In this document: piece by piece, positions 1-8,336 of the stretch
Layout of the letters: every line of letters begins with the position of its first letter
Position numbering within the stretch: the stretch's first letter is position 1
Source of the DNA: Deltaproteobacteria bacterium GWF2_42_12
GTDB taxonomy: Bacteria > Desulfobacterota > GWC2-55-46 > UBA9637
DNA: 49,064 bases
NCBI GenBank assembly: GCA_001797665.1
Contig: MGQA01000036.1
Location: 1-49,064 of the forward strand
Reading direction: 5' to 3'
Position numbers and translations under genes: made by a program
Notes under the pieces: generated by a model
Databases searched by the model: none
What the model was told of the DNA's origin: nothing
Seen by the model: the letters and a program-made list of their open reading frames with translations, nothing else

Positions 1-33
1 TCTGGATTCCCGCTTAAAGATTGCGGGAATGAC
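1..33. repeat. right half of a GTCAT-family palindromic element
   Basis: The window opens inside a repeat whose right half ends in GCGGGAATGAC. The same half-element ends the copy at 32755-32895, and related copies lie at 1824, 1977, 8022 and 14533. The rest of 34-131 holds no gene that I can support. Confidence 0.6.
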
Positions 34-131
34 AGCATGTGAAGTTTTTGATTTATGTCAATACAATTTTGAGACCCTTAATAACTGCCGCAGTCCGCTG
101 TATACCCCGCCCACAGGGTGTGGCTTCACTG

Positions 132-512
132 TTATGCCCTATCAAAGCCTTTCCAATAATCTTCGTCAAGAAAGACAACATGATAAAATGTGTTGTTGCA
201 TTTCGGACATCTTAAATTGTATCTCTTGCCATTCACGGGATTTTTTATCTTTAGCTTGACCTGACATTTCTCGCATGGCACAAGATAGTCCTGACCTGCT
301 TTATCTTTAAACTCTATTTCTTTTGAGCCGCAGTTATAGCAGGCTTCTATTATAAAGTTAGGCCGAACCTTATCAGGCTCTTTCTCCTTTACGATGGCGA
401 TGTCTATCAGCTCTCCGCTTTTATTGTATGAACATACAAATTTTAGCGGATTTTCGCCTTTAAACTGCCCTTTAAATCTTTCGTTATTTCCGCAAGTCTT
501 GCAGACTGGCAT
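132..512 (-). CDS. zinc-ribbon protein of unknown function
   Basis: A 126-residue protein starting at MPVCKTCG. It has four CxxC knuckles (CKTC near the N terminus, then CYNC, CEKC and CPKC), which could bind two zinc ions. It has no signal peptide or membrane segment and is rich in Lys. A longer reading upstream (to 590) would run into the GTAGGGG repeat at 546-605, so I take the ATG at 512. It lies downstream of ychF on the same strand but is separated from it by that repeat. The knuckles suggest nucleic-acid or protein binding; the actual role is unknown. Confidence 0.6.
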   Translation of the reverse strand: MPVCKTCGNNERFKGQFKGENPLKFVCSYNKSGELIDIAIVKEKEPDKVRPNFIIEACYNCGSKEIEFKDKAGQDYLVPCEKCQVKLKIKNPVNGKRYNLRCPKCNNTFYHVVFLDEDYWKGFDRA

Positions 513-545
513 AGTATTAAATAGTATGCAGTAAGTATCATTACT

Positions 546-605
546 GTAGGGGAGGGGCTTGTCCCCTCCCGCCCTGCTGCGGGCGGCCACAAGGGCCGCC
601 CCTAC
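546..605. repeat. GTAGGGG-family two-hairpin element, copy 1
   Basis: The outer inverted repeat GTAGGGG / CCCCTAC encloses two hairpins: GGGGAGGGG with CCCCTCCC, and GGGCGGCC with GGCCGCCC. Related copies are at 2113-2193, 7923-7978, 9923-9978 and 17886-17946. It carries no coding signal. Confidence 0.75.
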
Positions 606-637
606 ATGTAATTTTGAGCCAAATGGCTCATGAATTT

Positions 638-1753
638 TTACACTGCAAATCTAAAATGGACAATATCCCCGTCTTTCACAATATAATCCTTGCCTTCTAA
701 CCGCATCAGCCCTTTTTCCTTTGCAGCTAATTCTGAACCAGAAGCAATAAAATCATTATATGCTATAACCTCTGCCCTGATAAAGCCCTTTTCAAAATCA
801 GTATGAATCACGCCGGCTGCCTGAGGCGCCTTTGTATTCCTTGGTATCGTCCATGCCCTTACCTCTTTTTTACCGGCAGTAAAATATGTAAGTAACCCTA
901 ATAATTCATACCCCTCTTTTGCGAGTCTGTCAAGACCTGATTCTTTTAAACCGATTCCCTTTAAAAATTCCGACCTCTCAGCCTCTGGAAGCTCTGCTAT
1001 CTCTGCCTCTATCTTGCCGCACATTATAACAACCCGAGCCCCTTCTTTCGCTGCTATTTCCCTGACCTGCGCCACAAAATGGGAGTCTTCTTTTAAGCCC
1101 TTCTCATCCACATTGGCGACAAACAGCACGGGCTTTGCCGTTAGAAGGTTGAGTTCCCTTAAAAGTTCTTTCTCCGATTCTCCGATTCTCCGATTCTCCG
1201 ATTCTAATAAAAGAGCCCTTATTGGTTTGCCATTTTCCAGTGTCTCTTTAAATATGGTACAGCAGTCCATTGCAACAACAGCCTTTTTATCGCCCGATTT
1301 TGCAAGCCTTTCTGTTCTATCCATCCTCTTTTCAACTCCCTCAAGGTCAGCAAGCATCAGCTCTGTATTTATAATATCAATATCTCTTTTAGGGTCAACA
1401 TGGCCTGCCACATGAACAACATCAGGGTCTTCAAAACACCGGACAATATGCACGATTGCATCCACACTTCTTATATGGCCAAGGAACTGATTGCCAAGCC
1501 CTTCGCCCTTGCTGGCGCCCTTTACAAGTCCTGCAATGTCTAAGAACTCTACGGTTGTTGGAACAACCTTTTCAGGCTTGATAAGCTCTGCCAATTTATA
1601 AAGCCGTTCATCCCTTACCGACACAATACCCACATTCGGGTCAATGGTGCAGAACGGATAATTCGCTGCCTGTGCGCCTGCTGAAGTAAGCGCATTGAAT
1701 ATGGTTGACTTGCCCACATTGGGAAGTCCTACTATGCCGCATGTAAAACCCAT
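638..1753 (-). CDS. ychF: ribosome-binding ATPase YchF (OLA1 family)
   Basis: A 371-residue P-loop NTPase of the Obg/OLA1 family, which binds ribosomes and hydrolyses ATP rather than GTP. Visible motifs are the P-loop GLPNVGKST near residue 9, the switch region FLDIAGLVKGASKGEGLGN, an NVDE in place of the GTPase NKxD (the family's ATP-specific G4), and a C-terminal TGS domain ending in DGDIVHFRFAV. The start is supported by AAAGGAC before the ATG. The gene closes the conserved ispE-prs-rplY-pth-ychF neighbourhood, here interrupted by hppA. Oddity: the stretch before RELNLLTAKPV is encoded partly by four exact 8-nt repeats (1171-1202), giving a few extra residues compared with typical YchF. 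Confidence 0.95.
   Translation of the reverse strand: MGFTCGIVGLPNVGKSTIFNALTSAGAQAANYPFCTIDPNVGIVSVRDERLYKLAELIKPEKVVPTTVEFLDIAGLVKGASKGEGLGNQFLGHIRSVDAIVHIVRCFEDPDVVHVAGHVDPKRDIDIINTELMLADLEGVEKRMDRTERLAKSGDKKAVVAMDCCTIFKETLENGKPIRALLLESENRRIGESEKELLRELNLLTAKPVLFVANVDEKGLKEDSHFVAQVREIAAKEGARVVIMCGKIEAEIAELPEAERSEFLKGIGLKESGLDRLAKEGYELLGLLTYFTAGKKEVRAWTIPRNTKAPQAAGVIHTDFEKGFIRAEVIAYNDFIASGSELAAKEKGLMRLEGKDYIVKDGDIVHFRFAV
1171..1202. repeat. octamer tandem repeat inside ychF
   Basis: Four perfect copies of TCTCCGAT in tandem. Because 8 is not a multiple of 3, the copies are read in successive frames, so a gain or loss of one unit would frameshift ychF. The array lies in a surface-loop region of the protein. 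Confidence 0.85.
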
Positions 1754-2061
1754 ACTATTGTCCTTTCTATGAAACCCACATGACCTTCGGTCACAAAGGA
1801 GGATGAAAAGGTTGTTTCATTTTGTCATTCCCGAAGTTTTAATCGGGAATATGCCCCCGATAGATTCAATCGGGGGAATACATATCCCCGATAGAAACAC
1901 TCGGGGATGACAGAAAGAGGTATTTTCAGGTGAAACCCTCACGAGCCTTCGGCTCACAAAGGGGCATGAAAATTTTGTCATTCCCGCAGGCTTCTGGCGG
2001 GAATCCATAAGACTGGATGCCCGACAAAGGCATTCGGGCATGACAGAGTAATTTTCGGAGC
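1754..2061. repeat. repeat-filled intergenic stretch between hppA and ychF
   Basis: No gene is supported here. It holds two GTCAT-family elements (1824-1911 and 1977-2044), each with an outer GTCAT/ATGAC pair and inner hairpins such as CCCGA/TCGGG. Each is preceded by a leader of the form TGAAACC, then a GACCTTCGGTC or GAGCCTTCGGCTC hairpin, then CATGAAAA. Open frames across it are read-through of the palindromes. Confidence 0.7.
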
Positions 2062-2093
2062 AAAAAAACAAAGGCGGGCTTTATCAGCCCGCC
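2062..2093 (-). terminator. rho-independent terminator after hppA
   Basis: On the minus strand the stem GGCGGGCT with AGCCCGCC (loop GATA) is followed by TTTGTTTTTTTG. It lies downstream of the hppA stop, beyond the GTAGGGG element at 2113-2193, and is the clearest intrinsic terminator in the window. Confidence 0.8.
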
Positions 2094-2112
2094 GGAAATA
2101 TAATTAAACCTT

Positions 2113-2193
2113 GTAGGGGAGGGGCGCCTGTCCCCGAATGCTTCTATCGAGGATGTCCCCTCCCAAGCGGGAGACCACAAGGGTCTCCCCTAC
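2113..2193. repeat. GTAGGGG-family element, copy 2, with a nested hairpin
   Basis: Outer GTAGGGG / CCCCTAC as in copy 1, but the first inner hairpin is split by an inserted segment (CGAATGCTTCTATCGAGG) that resembles GTCAT-family arms. This suggests one element type has landed in another. Confidence 0.65.
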
Positions 2194-2213
2194 AGGCTTC
2201 AGCCTTGAGAATT

Positions 2214-4235
2214 TCAAACCAACAACGGCGCAATAATCAATGCCACTATGCTCATGAGCTTTATAAGTATGTTCATGGCAGGACCAGATGTATCCTTAAA
2301 GGGGTCTCCCACGGTATCGCCGACAACTGCTGCCTTGTGCGCATCAGAGCCCTTGCCTCCAAGATTTCCCTTTTCAATATATTTCTTCGCATTATCCCAT
2401 GCGCCGCCTGCATTTGCCATAAGAATGGCCAAAAGAACACCGGCAACTGTTGCGCCTGCGAGCATACCGCCGAGCGCGGCAGGGCCGAGTATAAGACCGA
2501 CAACTACAGGCGCCGCAACCGCAATAACGCCGGGGAGTATCATCTCTGTAAGCGCCGCTTTTGTGGATATATCAATGCACTTTGCAACATCAGGCTTGAC
2601 ACCTTCCTTGCCTTGAAGAAGTCCCGGTATTTCCCTGAATTGCCTTCTGATTTCATTGACCATTTTGAATGCCGCCTTGCCCACAGATGTCATGGTGAGC
2701 GCTCCGATAAAAAATGGAAGTATGCCTCCCACAAGAAGCCCTATAACAACATTCGGGTCTGTTATCATTATCTCAAGCGCCTTGCCTGTCTTTGCGCTTA
2801 TTGCCTGGCTGTATGCAGAGAAAAGCGCAAGCGCTGTCAGGGCAGCGGAGCCGATTGCAAAGCCTTTACCGATGGCTGCGGTTGTATTGCCCAGCGCATC
2901 AAGAGAGTCTGTTATTGCCCGGACATCCTTGCCCAAATGACTCATCTCGGATATGCCGCCTGCATTGTCCGCAATAGGCCCATATGCATCAACGCTCATG
3001 ATTATGCCGACCGTTGCAAGCATGCCCACAGCAGATATGCCTATGCCGTATAAACCGCCTGTGTAATTTGCGACAAATATCGCCGCGCAGATTGCCAGAA
3101 CAGGAAGCGCAGTGCTCTCAAGCCCTACTGCCATACCTGTTATAATATTTGTTGCAGAACCTGTCTGGCTTGCCTCTGCAATCCTTTTAACAGGGCCTGC
3201 AGATGTGTAATGTTCTGTGATGAGTCCTATGATAAGGCCTCCGATACATCCTGAAAATACAGCCCAGTAGACTCCGTTGTTAACGTCTAAATAGTAAACG
3301 ACTGCATAACCCAAAATCAGGAAAAGCCCTGCTGCTATAAAGGTTGCGTAACGAAGCGCAGCAGCAGGGTCATATCTTTCCAGTATTTTCATAGAGAGGA
3401 TGCCTATGATGGATGCAACAAGCCCTACTGTAATCAGGACAATAGGTAAAGACATCAGTGCGGATGATGACCCAAGTTCAGCCACTTTAGTGCCTGCAAG
3501 GGCAGTAGCGCCGATTGCAATGGTCGCAATAACAGAGCCGACATATGACTCAAAAATATCCGCGCCGAGCCCCGCCACATCGCCGACATTATCGCCGACA
3601 TTATCTGCGATAACACCCGGGTTTCTCGGATCGTCTTCGGGTATGCCCGCCTCAACCTTCCCAACCAAGTCAGAACCCACATCTGCTGTTTTTGTAAATA
3701 TGCCGCCGCCGACCCTTGCAAATAGTGCGATTGAAGACGCTCCCATTGCATAGCCGCTTATAATGGCAGCGGTCTCTGGTTTGCCATAGAGTAAAAAGAA
3801 TATGCCTATGCCCACAAGTCCAATGCTTGCAACAGAAAGCCCCATAACAGAGCCGCCGAGAAATGCAATTGAAAGCGATTTTGCCGTATCAGGCTTGTAG
3901 AGATTTGCTGCCTGCGCTGTCCGGACATTTGCCTTTGTGGCAGCCTTCATGCCGAAAAATCCTGCCAGCATGGAGGACATGCCGCCTCCCACATATGCAA
4001 TGCCTGTCTGCCAATTTATAAATATTGACAGGAGAATAAAGACAAGGGCTATAAATGCAAAAATGATTGTGTATTGTCTCCTGAGATAGACCATAGCCCC
4101 GTCATGGATCATTCCGGCTATCTCCCTCATCCTTTCGTTGCCGTCAGGCTGTTTTTTGATATAGCCGTATATCAGAAAGGCGGTAGCAAGACCCGTTATT
4201 CCGAATATTGGCGCAAAATTAGTTAACTGTTGCAT
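2214..4235 (-). CDS. hppA: membrane-bound ion-pumping pyrophosphatase
   Basis: A 673-residue polytopic protein that couples pyrophosphate hydrolysis to H+ (or Na+) export. The substrate-site signature [13 protein letters not shown], followed by the acidic DNVGDNVGD stretch, is intact, as is a second acidic site near the C terminus ([14 protein letters not shown]). The GNTTAA motif before IGKGFAIGS has Ala rather than Lys, which in this family marks the K+-dependent branch. The transported ion cannot be decided by eye. Start: ATG at 4235 with GGGAGG just upstream. It lies between pth and ychF on the same strand, and a two-hairpin repeat fills the gap to pth. It would energise the membrane from biosynthetic PPi, which fits the neighbouring nucleotide-synthesis genes. 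Confidence 0.97.
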   Translation of the reverse strand: MQQLTNFAPIFGITGLATAFLIYGYIKKQPDGNERMREIAGMIHDGAMVYLRRQYTIIFAFIALVFILLSIFINWQTGIAYVGGGMSSMLAGFFGMKAATKANVRTAQAANLYKPDTAKSLSIAFLGGSVMGLSVASIGLVGIGIFFLLYGKPETAAIISGYAMGASSIALFARVGGGIFTKTADVGSDLVGKVEAGIPEDDPRNPGVIADNVGDNVGDVAGLGADIFESYVGSVIATIAIGATALAGTKVAELGSSSALMSLPIVLITVGLVASIIGILSMKILERYDPAAALRYATFIAAGLFLILGYAVVYYLDVNNGVYWAVFSGCIGGLIIGLITEHYTSAGPVKRIAEASQTGSATNIITGMAVGLESTALPVLAICAAIFVANYTGGLYGIGISAVGMLATVGIIMSVDAYGPIADNAGGISEMSHLGKDVRAITDSLDALGNTTAAIGKGFAIGSAALTALALFSAYSQAISAKTGKALEIMITDPNVVIGLLVGGILPFFIGALTMTSVGKAAFKMVNEIRRQFREIPGLLQGKEGVKPDVAKCIDISTKAALTEMILPGVIAVAAPVVVGLILGPAALGGMLAGATVAGVLLAILMANAGGAWDNAKKYIEKGNLGGKGSDAHKAAVVGDTVGDPFKDTSGPAMNILIKLMSIVALIIAPLLV

Positions 4236-4254
4236 GAATCCTCCCTGTTAATTT

Positions 4255-4329
4255 TGGAGCAAGGCAACCATGTTGCCGTTTTAACGCCGACACGGTCACG
4301 CTTAGCGTGACACGGTCGGCTTGCTCCAT
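4255..4329. repeat. two-hairpin element A (hppA/pth gap)
   Basis: Outer stem GGAGCAAG / TTGCTCC encloses GGCAAC-cat-GTTGCC and a GCCGAC..GTCGGC hairpin. In this copy the second hairpin loop carries an extra palindrome, CACGCTTAGCGT, flanked on both sides by GACACGGT, as if it had been inserted with an 8-bp duplication. Confidence 0.8.
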
Positions 4330-4331
4330 GC

Positions 4332-4934
4332 TTATTTATTAAACCTATTCATTGCCCTTTCAATGCCATCTTTCAGTATTACGTCTACTGCGTTCTTTGT
4401 TGTTTCCAGTATTTGCTTCAACAAATCTTTTTCTTCAGGATCAAACGGGCTCAATACATAATCCGCAACTATTTTGGAGATAGGCAACCGTGTTGCCGTT
4501 TTTACGCCGACACGGTCGGCTCGCTCCATAGGCCTTCCTATACCTAACCGAATCCTCGGGAAATTACCGGTGCCCAGTCTTTCAATTATTGATTCCATGC
4601 CTCTGTGGCCGCCGCTGCTGCCCTTTGGCCTTACTCTGATGCATCCGAGCTCAAGGTCAACATCATCGTATATGGTAATAATATGCGCTGGTTCTATATG
4701 AAAATAATTGGCAAGAGAGCTAACTGCCTCGCCGCTTAAATTCATAAATGTCTGAGGCTTTGCAAGTATTACTTCCTCACCCTGTATGATGCCCTTGCCC
4801 CAAATGGCTTTAAAATCTTTTCTGTCTAATCTAATTTCATTGGCATCAGATAGATAATCAACTGCCATGAAGCCAATATTGTGGCGCGTCTTACTGTATT
4901 TTGTCCCTAGGTTGCCGAGGCCGACAATGAGCAT
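4332..4934 (-). CDS. pth: peptidyl-tRNA hydrolase
   Basis: A 200-residue Pth, which cleaves the ester bond of peptidyl-tRNA released from stalled ribosomes. Active-site residues are visible: Asn8, His18 (in KTRHNIGF), Asn65 (in TFMNLSG) and Asp91 (in YDDVDLELG), with the KGSSGGHRG loop near 104-112. The C-terminal part is interrupted after GIGRP: about 20 residues (136-155) are encoded by a two-hairpin repeat element in frame, and the family sequence resumes at VADYVLSPF. The catalytic core precedes the insert, so the enzyme may still work. It lies between rplY and hppA. Confidence 0.95.
   Translation of the reverse strand: MLIVGLGNLGTKYSKTRHNIGFMAVDYLSDANEIRLDRKDFKAIWGKGIIQGEEVILAKPQTFMNLSGEAVSSLANYFHIEPAHIITIYDDVDLELGCIRVRPKGSSGGHRGMESIIERLGTGNFPRIRLGIGRPMERADRVGVKTATRLPISKIVADYVLSPFDPEEKDLLKQILETTKNAVDVILKDGIERAMNRFNK
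4474..4529. repeat. two-hairpin element B, inside the pth coding sequence
   Basis: Same outer stem and hairpins as elements A and C-F (GGCAACcgtGTTGCC and GCCGACacgGTCGGC), but located within pth and read through without a stop. It encodes the peptide MERADRVGVKTATRLPISK in the minus-strand frame. Confidence 0.85.
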
Positions 4935-4940
4935 ATTATT

Positions 4941-5069
4941 TGGAGCAAGGCAACCGTGTTGCCGTCTATTGTGGGTTCAGGTTTGCAACCTGAACCCAAA
5001 TGTTCGGGAGCAGGTTATAAACCTGCTCCCGCGAGAGGAAAGGACGCCGACACGGTCGGCTTGCTCCAT
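4941..5069. repeat. two-hairpin element C with two nested palindromes
   Basis: Family ends are intact, but the linker between the two hairpins is replaced by two strong palindromes: GGGTTCAGGTT / AACCTGAACCC (4973-4997) and GGGAGCAGGTT / AACCTGCTCCC (5006-5030). The whole fills the rplY/pth gap. Confidence 0.8.
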
Positions 5070-5071
5070 AC

Positions 5072-5758
5072 CTACTTCTTTTTCTCTTCCTTTGCTGCTT
5101 CCTTTACCTCTTCTTTCTTTTCCTCTTCTTTTACCTCAAAGCTCTTTGCTATCTCTGCCTTTGCCTCCTCAGCTGTCTTTACCTCAACTTCGGCTGTTGG
5201 CGCAGAAACGAGGGCAATTGTGCTATTTGGATCGCCTATTACCTTTAACCCCTGAGGGAGTGCTAAATCTTTTACATGTACGGAATGCCCTATTGCAAGA
5301 TGGCTAACATCAACATCTATCTTGTCAGGTATTTGGTTTGGCAGACATTCTACCTTTAATGTCCTGGCCTCGTGCTGCAATATGCCGCCGAGTTCAACAC
5401 CCTGAGCCTTGCCAGTAAGGTGTATTGGCACATCCACAGTTATCTTGTGGTCCATCATAAGCTCATAGAGGTCAATATGAATAATATCCCTCTTTAAGGG
5501 GTCCCTTTGAAAGCCCCTGAACATTATAGTCCTGTTTTTCTTTTTATCGCCTTCAATCTTAAGATTCACAAGGACATTGCTCTTTGATTCTGTAGACAGG
5601 GCCTTTTTTAAATCCAATGCCTTAATAACCAAAGGCGTTGCCTCTTTAGATGCAGGCCCGTAGAGAATACATGGTATAAGGCCATCTTTTCTCATCCTTT
5701 TAACTACCCCTTTACCAAGGCCTGTTCTATATTGCGCTGTTAATTCTGTTTGTTCCAT
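5072..5758 (-). CDS. rplY: 50S ribosomal protein L25 (general stress protein CTC form)
   Basis: A 228-residue long-form bL25. The N-terminal 5S-rRNA-binding beta barrel (about 1-95; GLGKGVVKRMRKDGLIPCI, then GFQRDPLKRDIIHID) is followed by the TL5/CTC C-terminal domain (about 100-185) and a very charged Lys/Glu tail (about 195-228). It lies between prs and pth, as in many deltaproteobacteria. Start: ATG at 5758 with GGAGG seven bases upstream. The low-complexity tail is typical of the family and varies in length. Confidence 0.95.
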   Translation of the reverse strand: MEQTELTAQYRTGLGKGVVKRMRKDGLIPCILYGPASKEATPLVIKALDLKKALSTESKSNVLVNLKIEGDKKKNRTIMFRGFQRDPLKRDIIHIDLYELMMDHKITVDVPIHLTGKAQGVELGGILQHEARTLKVECLPNQIPDKIDVDVSHLAIGHSVHVKDLALPQGLKVIGDPNSTIALVSAPTAEVEVKTAEEAKAEIAKSFEVKEEEKKEEVKEAAKEEKKK

Positions 5759-5773
5759 ATTGCCTCCATTTTA

Positions 5774-5841
5774 TGGAGCGAGGCGACCATGTCGCCGTCT
5801 TTACGGCAACGACTTTACGGCAACACGGTTGCCTTGCTCCC
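5774..5841. repeat. two-hairpin element D (rplY/prs gap)
   Basis: Outer GGAGCGAG / CTTGCTCC. First hairpin GGCGAC-cat-GTCGCC. The second is GGCAAC-acg-GTTGCC, with a GGCAACG duplication before it. Both inner stems differ from copy A but keep pairing. Confidence 0.8.
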
Positions 5842-5844
5842 AAA

Positions 5845-6786
5845 TTATACAAACAGCGAGCTTACAGACTCGCCGTAGTGTATCCTTTTTATAGCCTCTC
5901 CCAGAAGCGGCGCTACTGTGAGGGATTTTATCTTGTTTAATCCCCTGGCCTCATCATTTAGCGGAATAGTATTGGTTACAATCACTTCTTTTAACGGAGA
6001 TTTTCTCAATCTCTCGATGGCCGGGCCTGAAAGCACCGGATGCGTGCAGCAGGCATATACATCCTTTGCCCCTTGCTTTATAAGGGCATCGGCAGCCAGT
6101 GTAATTGTGCCTGCTGTATCTATCATATCATCAAGCAGGATGCACGCCTTCCCCTGTATATCGCCGATTACATTCATAATCTCTGACACGTTTGGCGCTG
6201 GCCGCCTTTTATCTATAATGGCAAAACTTGTATTTAGTCTTTTTGCAAAGGCGCGCGCCCTTTCCACTCCGCCTGCATCCGGCGATACAATCACAGTGTT
6301 TTCCCTGTAATTTTTCTGTATATGCTCTAAAAGTATTGGCGTTGCATAGAGATTGTCAACAGGGATATCAAAAAACCCTTGTATTTGTCCGGCATGCAGG
6401 TCCATACATAGAACCCTTGATGCCCCGGCAGCAGCAATAAGGTCTGCAACAAGTTTTGCTGTAATAGGCGTTCTTGGTGCAACCTTCCTGTCCTGTCTTG
6501 CATAACCATAGTAAGGGATGACAGCGGTTATAGCATACGCAGATGCCCTTTTCAGCGCATCGAGCATAATCAAAAGTTCCATCAAATGTTTATTTACCGG
6601 AGAACATGTTGATTGAATTACATAAACCTCCATGCCCCTGACGCTTTCATTAATCTCTACGCAGACCTCTCCATCGCTAAAACTTTTTACCTCAGACTTT
6701 CCCAGAGATACACCAAGAAACTTGCATATATCCACAGCAAGGTTAATATTTGAATTTCCCGCAAAGATTTTAATTTTATCAAGCAT
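5845..6786 (-). CDS. prs: ribose-phosphate pyrophosphokinase (PRPP synthetase)
   Basis: A 313-residue class I PRPP synthetase that makes PRPP from ribose 5-phosphate and ATP for nucleotide, His and Trp synthesis. Visible motifs: the ATP/flexible-loop region [17 protein letters not shown], the metal-binding [12 protein letters not shown] near residue 130, and the PRPP-binding loop [11 protein letters not shown] near 219. Length and N terminus ([13 protein letters not shown]) are standard. The Shine-Dalgarno is weak because element E sits immediately upstream. Its neighbours, ispE and tRNA-Gln upstream and rplY downstream, are the usual ones. Confidence 0.97.
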   Translation of the reverse strand: MLDKIKIFAGNSNINLAVDICKFLGVSLGKSEVKSFSDGEVCVEINESVRGMEVYVIQSTCSPVNKHLMELLIMLDALKRASAYAITAVIPYYGYARQDRKVAPRTPITAKLVADLIAAAGASRVLCMDLHAGQIQGFFDIPVDNLYATPILLEHIQKNYRENTVIVSPDAGGVERARAFAKRLNTSFAIIDKRRPAPNVSEIMNVIGDIQGKACILLDDMIDTAGTITLAADALIKQGAKDVYACCTHPVLSGPAIERLRKSPLKEVIVTNTIPLNDEARGLNKIKSLTVAPLLGEAIKRIHYGESVSSLFV

Positions 6787-6789
6787 GTT

Positions 6790-6847
6790 TGGACCGAGGC
6801 AACCATGTTGCCGTTGTATTTACGCCGACACGGTCGGCTTGCTCCAT
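6790..6847. repeat. two-hairpin element E (tRNA-Gln/prs gap)
   Basis: GGACCGAG / CTTGCTCC ends, GGCAAC-cat-GTTGCC and GCCGAC-acg-GTCGGC hairpins. It ends three bases before the prs start codon on the minus strand. Confidence 0.8.
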
Positions 6848-6851
6848 ACTT

Positions 6852-6926
6852 TGGCTGGGGCGGGAGGATTCGAACCTCCGAATGCAGGAATCAAAATCCT
6901 GTGTCTTACCGCTTGACGACGCCCCA
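6852..6926 (-). tRNA. tRNA-Gln (anticodon UUG)
   Basis: 75 nt including an encoded CCA end. The acceptor stem TGGGGCG pairs with CGCCCCA. The anticodon stem CAGGA/TCCTG encloses the loop TTTTGAT, so the anticodon is UUG, reading CAA and CAG. The T arm GGAGGTTCGAATCCTCC is intact. The gene sits between ispE and prs, a common position for tRNA-Gln in this gene cluster. Confidence 0.97.
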
Positions 6927-6939
6927 ATGTGATTTCAGA

Positions 6940-6998
6940 TTTTAGATTTACGATTTTAGATTTTAAATCGTAATTCGTAAATCGTAATTCGTAAATCT
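6940..6998. repeat. heptamer array, two inverted arms (tRNA-Gln/ispE gap)
   Basis: The left arm is built of 7-nt units of the type TTTTAGA/TTTACGA, the right arm of CGTAATT/CGTAAAT units. The arms are roughly complementary and could form one long A+T-rich hairpin. The right arm reaches the ispE stop codon. Confidence 0.65.
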
Positions 6999-7854
6999 AC
7001 AGTCCTTGCGCAATAAAAACAGCCATGTCTTTGAATCGCCGATCTTTTTTTATCTGCTCAAACGCCTTTTTTGCCTTGCCTTTATTCAAAAAAACACCAA
7101 ATACTGTTGGTCCGCTGCCCGACATCAATGCCCCTGTTGCATCCAGCGCAAGCAGGGCGTCTTTTAATTCCTGGATTTCATAGTGTTTTCTGAGAGTTAC
7201 AGCTTCAAGGTCATTTATTAAAAGCCTTTGAATCGCAACTATATTTTTAGAAACTTTTGAAATGTTTATATTAATATTCTCTATATTTTTTGTCAAGTTT
7301 AAATTTCGATAAACCCATTGGGTTGAGACTGGGAAGCCTGGGTTTATTAATACATACCAGAACTTAGGAAGCTCAACCGGCTCAAGTATCTCTCCCCTCC
7401 CTTTAGCAAGGCAGGGCTTTCCAACTAAGAAAAATGGGACATCTGAGCCAATTGCTAAGCCAATCTTTGCTAAATCATTTGCTGATAAATTTAAAGATGT
7501 AAGCTCATTTAATGCCATTAAAACCGTTGCTGCATTACTGCTACCCCCTCCAAGCCCTGCAGCAACAGGGATTCTCTTTTTTATCTTTATAATTGCCTTG
7601 TTATTTATACCAGTTGTTTTAAAAAAAGCCTCTGCTGCCTTAAATGCGAGATTTGTCCTATCAACTGGTATAGAGATGTTATCGCATTCAATAGAAATAC
7701 CCCTGCCTTCCCTGATGTCCAGAGATATCTCGTCGTATAGGGAAATAGGCTGCATAAGTGACATGATATCATGATAACCGTCAGCCCTCTTTCTCAAAAC
7801 CCTTAAAAAAAGGTTAACCTTAGCAGGTGATAAATAGGTCTGAATACTTGGCAT
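6997..7854 (-). CDS. ispE: 4-diphosphocytidyl-2-C-methyl-D-erythritol kinase
   Basis: A 285-residue GHMP kinase of the non-mevalonate (MEP) isoprenoid pathway, phosphorylating CDP-ME with ATP. Family motifs: N-terminal SPAKVNLFLRVL with the catalytic Lys, DGYHDI, the GHMP ATP loop PVAAGLGGGSSNAA near residue 95, GSDVPFF, and C-terminal LMSGSGPTVFG. Length is typical. It lies upstream of tRNA-Gln and prs. The start at 7854 has only a weak purine run (AAGAAAG) before it. The MEP pathway supplies the side chains of the quinones used by complex I. Confidence 0.96.
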   Translation of the reverse strand: MPSIQTYLSPAKVNLFLRVLRKRADGYHDIMSLMQPISLYDEISLDIREGRGISIECDNISIPVDRTNLAFKAAEAFFKTTGINNKAIIKIKKRIPVAAGLGGGSSNAATVLMALNELTSLNLSANDLAKIGLAIGSDVPFFLVGKPCLAKGRGEILEPVELPKFWYVLINPGFPVSTQWVYRNLNLTKNIENININISKVSKNIVAIQRLLINDLEAVTLRKHYEIQELKDALLALDATGALMSGSGPTVFGVFLNKGKAKKAFEQIKKDRRFKDMAVFIAQGL

Positions 7855-8336
7855 CGATTAAAACTTTCTTGTGCATTATGAAACACATATGACCTTCGGT
7901 CATAAAGGAGCATGAAAATTTTGTAGGGGAGACCCTTGTGGTCTCCCGTTTGCGGGAGGGGACAAGCCCCTCCCCTACTTATGAATAGGGGTATTTACAG
8001 GTGAAACCATTGTTTCATTTCGTCATTCCCGCAGGCTTCGGGCGGGAATCCAGTATCAAAGAAATGGATGCCCGATAGAAACATTCGGGCATGACAAAGT
8101 TTTTTCAGGCCAAAAGGTATAAAAAGGTGAAAAGTCGGATACGACATAGTGTTGGCATGCTTAGCATGACCCGCTTAGCGGGTCATGCCGAGGAAAACCG
8201 CAGCCACGCTGAGCGTGGCTATGTCCCGCTTAGCGGGACAGGCGTACTTCTTTGCCGTACGTCGAGGCTTGTCATGAGCATAAGCGAAGGAACTCGAGGA
8301 GTCCAACGTAGTATAAAGACATTTATTGCGTCTGTA
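7855..8336. repeat. 482-bp repeat cluster between ispE and nuoN
   Basis: No gene is supported here. In order: a TGAAAC-type leader with a GACCTTCGGTC hairpin (7879-7915), an inverted GTAGGGG element (7923-7978), a GTCAT element (8022-8095), then short hairpins built on a GCTTAGC core, such as GACCCGCTTAGCGGGTC and GTCCCGCTTAGCGGGAC (about 8155-8245). It ends with ATTTATTGCGTCTGTATTA, a motif also found in the MITE at 17810-18044. It probably marks the end of the nuo transcript. Confidence 0.7.

Noticed and set aside
614-640. GAGCCATTTGGCTC hairpin as the ychF terminator
   Set aside because: On the minus strand it is followed by A residues, not a T run.
1817-2180. Two 84-codon open frames on the minus strand
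   Set aside because: They consist of translated GTCAT and GTAGGGG repeats and lie over a terminator; no family features.
2205-3053. 282-codon plus-strand frame
   Set aside because: Antisense of hppA, Cys/Arg-rich composition typical of a shadow frame.
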